Of a DNA stretch of 5,572 nt, positions 5,425 through 5,572 are shown one piece after another. Where the stretch lies: contig DDWF01000317.1 of assembly GCA_002345845.1 (NCBI GenBank), positions 1 through 5,572 on the forward strand, given 5' to 3'. This stretch comes from Betaproteobacteria bacterium UBA2293. Lineage in GTDB: Bacteria > Pseudomonadota > Gammaproteobacteria > Burkholderiales > Rhodocyclaceae. Numbering within the stretch: the first letter of the stretch is position 1; each line of letters starts with the position of its first letter. Position numbers and translations under genes: made by a program. The notes under the pieces are model-generated. The model saw only the letters and a program-made list of their open reading frames with translations, had not been told where the DNA came from and searched no databases.

Positions 5425-5572
5425 TTTTCACCGTCAGCAGCACATAGAGATCGTGAGCGAAGGACTCCAGCCGCGACAGCCACATGCGGTTCCTGCGGTT
5501 GAAGGCGTTGTAGGCCAGCACTGCCGGAATCGCTACCGCCAATCCGAGCGCCGTCATGATCAGCGCCTCGCC
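5411..5572 (-). CDS. exbB: ExbB/TolQ-family proton-channel subunit, 3' part
   Basis: The frame is open from the window edge to a TGA at 5411-5413 and gives 53 residues. They begin GEALIMTALGLAVAIPAVLAYN, the conserved last membrane helix of ExbB/TolQ/MotA proteins with its pore threonine in MTALGL. The cytoplasmic tail follows (RRNRMWLSRLESFAHDLYVLL). The 3' end overlaps the exbD start by 14 bases, the usual gene order for a TonB-energising pair. The N-terminal two thirds lie beyond the window, so ExbB versus TolQ rests on the neighbour. Confidence 0.88.
   Translation of the reverse strand, partial: GEALIMTALGLAVAIPAVLAYNAFNRRNRMWLSRLESFAHDLYVLLTVKNGQR

Overview
This GC-rich window looks like a fragment of a proteobacterial chromosome, most likely a betaproteobacterium of the Rhodocyclales/Burkholderiales type. 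That placement is an inference from codon use, a repeat style and the gene set; no rRNA or other phylogenetic marker is present. Two gene groups face each other. The left and centre (1-4185) read on the plus strand. The right end (4394-5572) reads on the minus strand.

Layout: (a) 1-594 is the 3' part of a polytopic membrane protein with a CC pair and a His-rich CPFC motif, function unknown. (b) 595-826 is a 232-base gap that carries four half-sites spaced exactly 11 bp apart (736-774), of the kind bound by OmpR/PmrA/QseB-type response regulators. (c) 827-4185 is a tight five-gene operon: a monoheme SHP-type cytochrome c, a DHC-type diheme cytochrome c, a cytochrome b561-type membrane subunit, an OmpR-family response regulator and a QseC-like histidine kinase. 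The first three form a plausible quinol - cytochrome b - diheme c - SHP electron chain ending at a ligand-binding heme. The last two probably control it through the 11-bp repeats upstream. (d) 4186-4393 is an intergenic zone holding what look like relics of two genes: the tail of a cytochrome c (CAECH motif) and one Sel1-type repeat. A possible terminator follows. (e) On the minus strand, exbB (3' part only), exbD and a DUF3365/Tll0287-like monoheme cytochrome c form a second operon.

The most unusual points are three. The kinase's N-terminus is read through what looks like an intergenic hairpin repeat inserted at the regulator/kinase junction. The half-site array is very regular and sits in front of an operon that encodes an OmpR-family regulator. 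The 3' flank contains cytochrome and Sel1 relics. No wholly new type of system is evident; SHP/DHC/cytochrome b clusters are known, but their physiological role is not settled.
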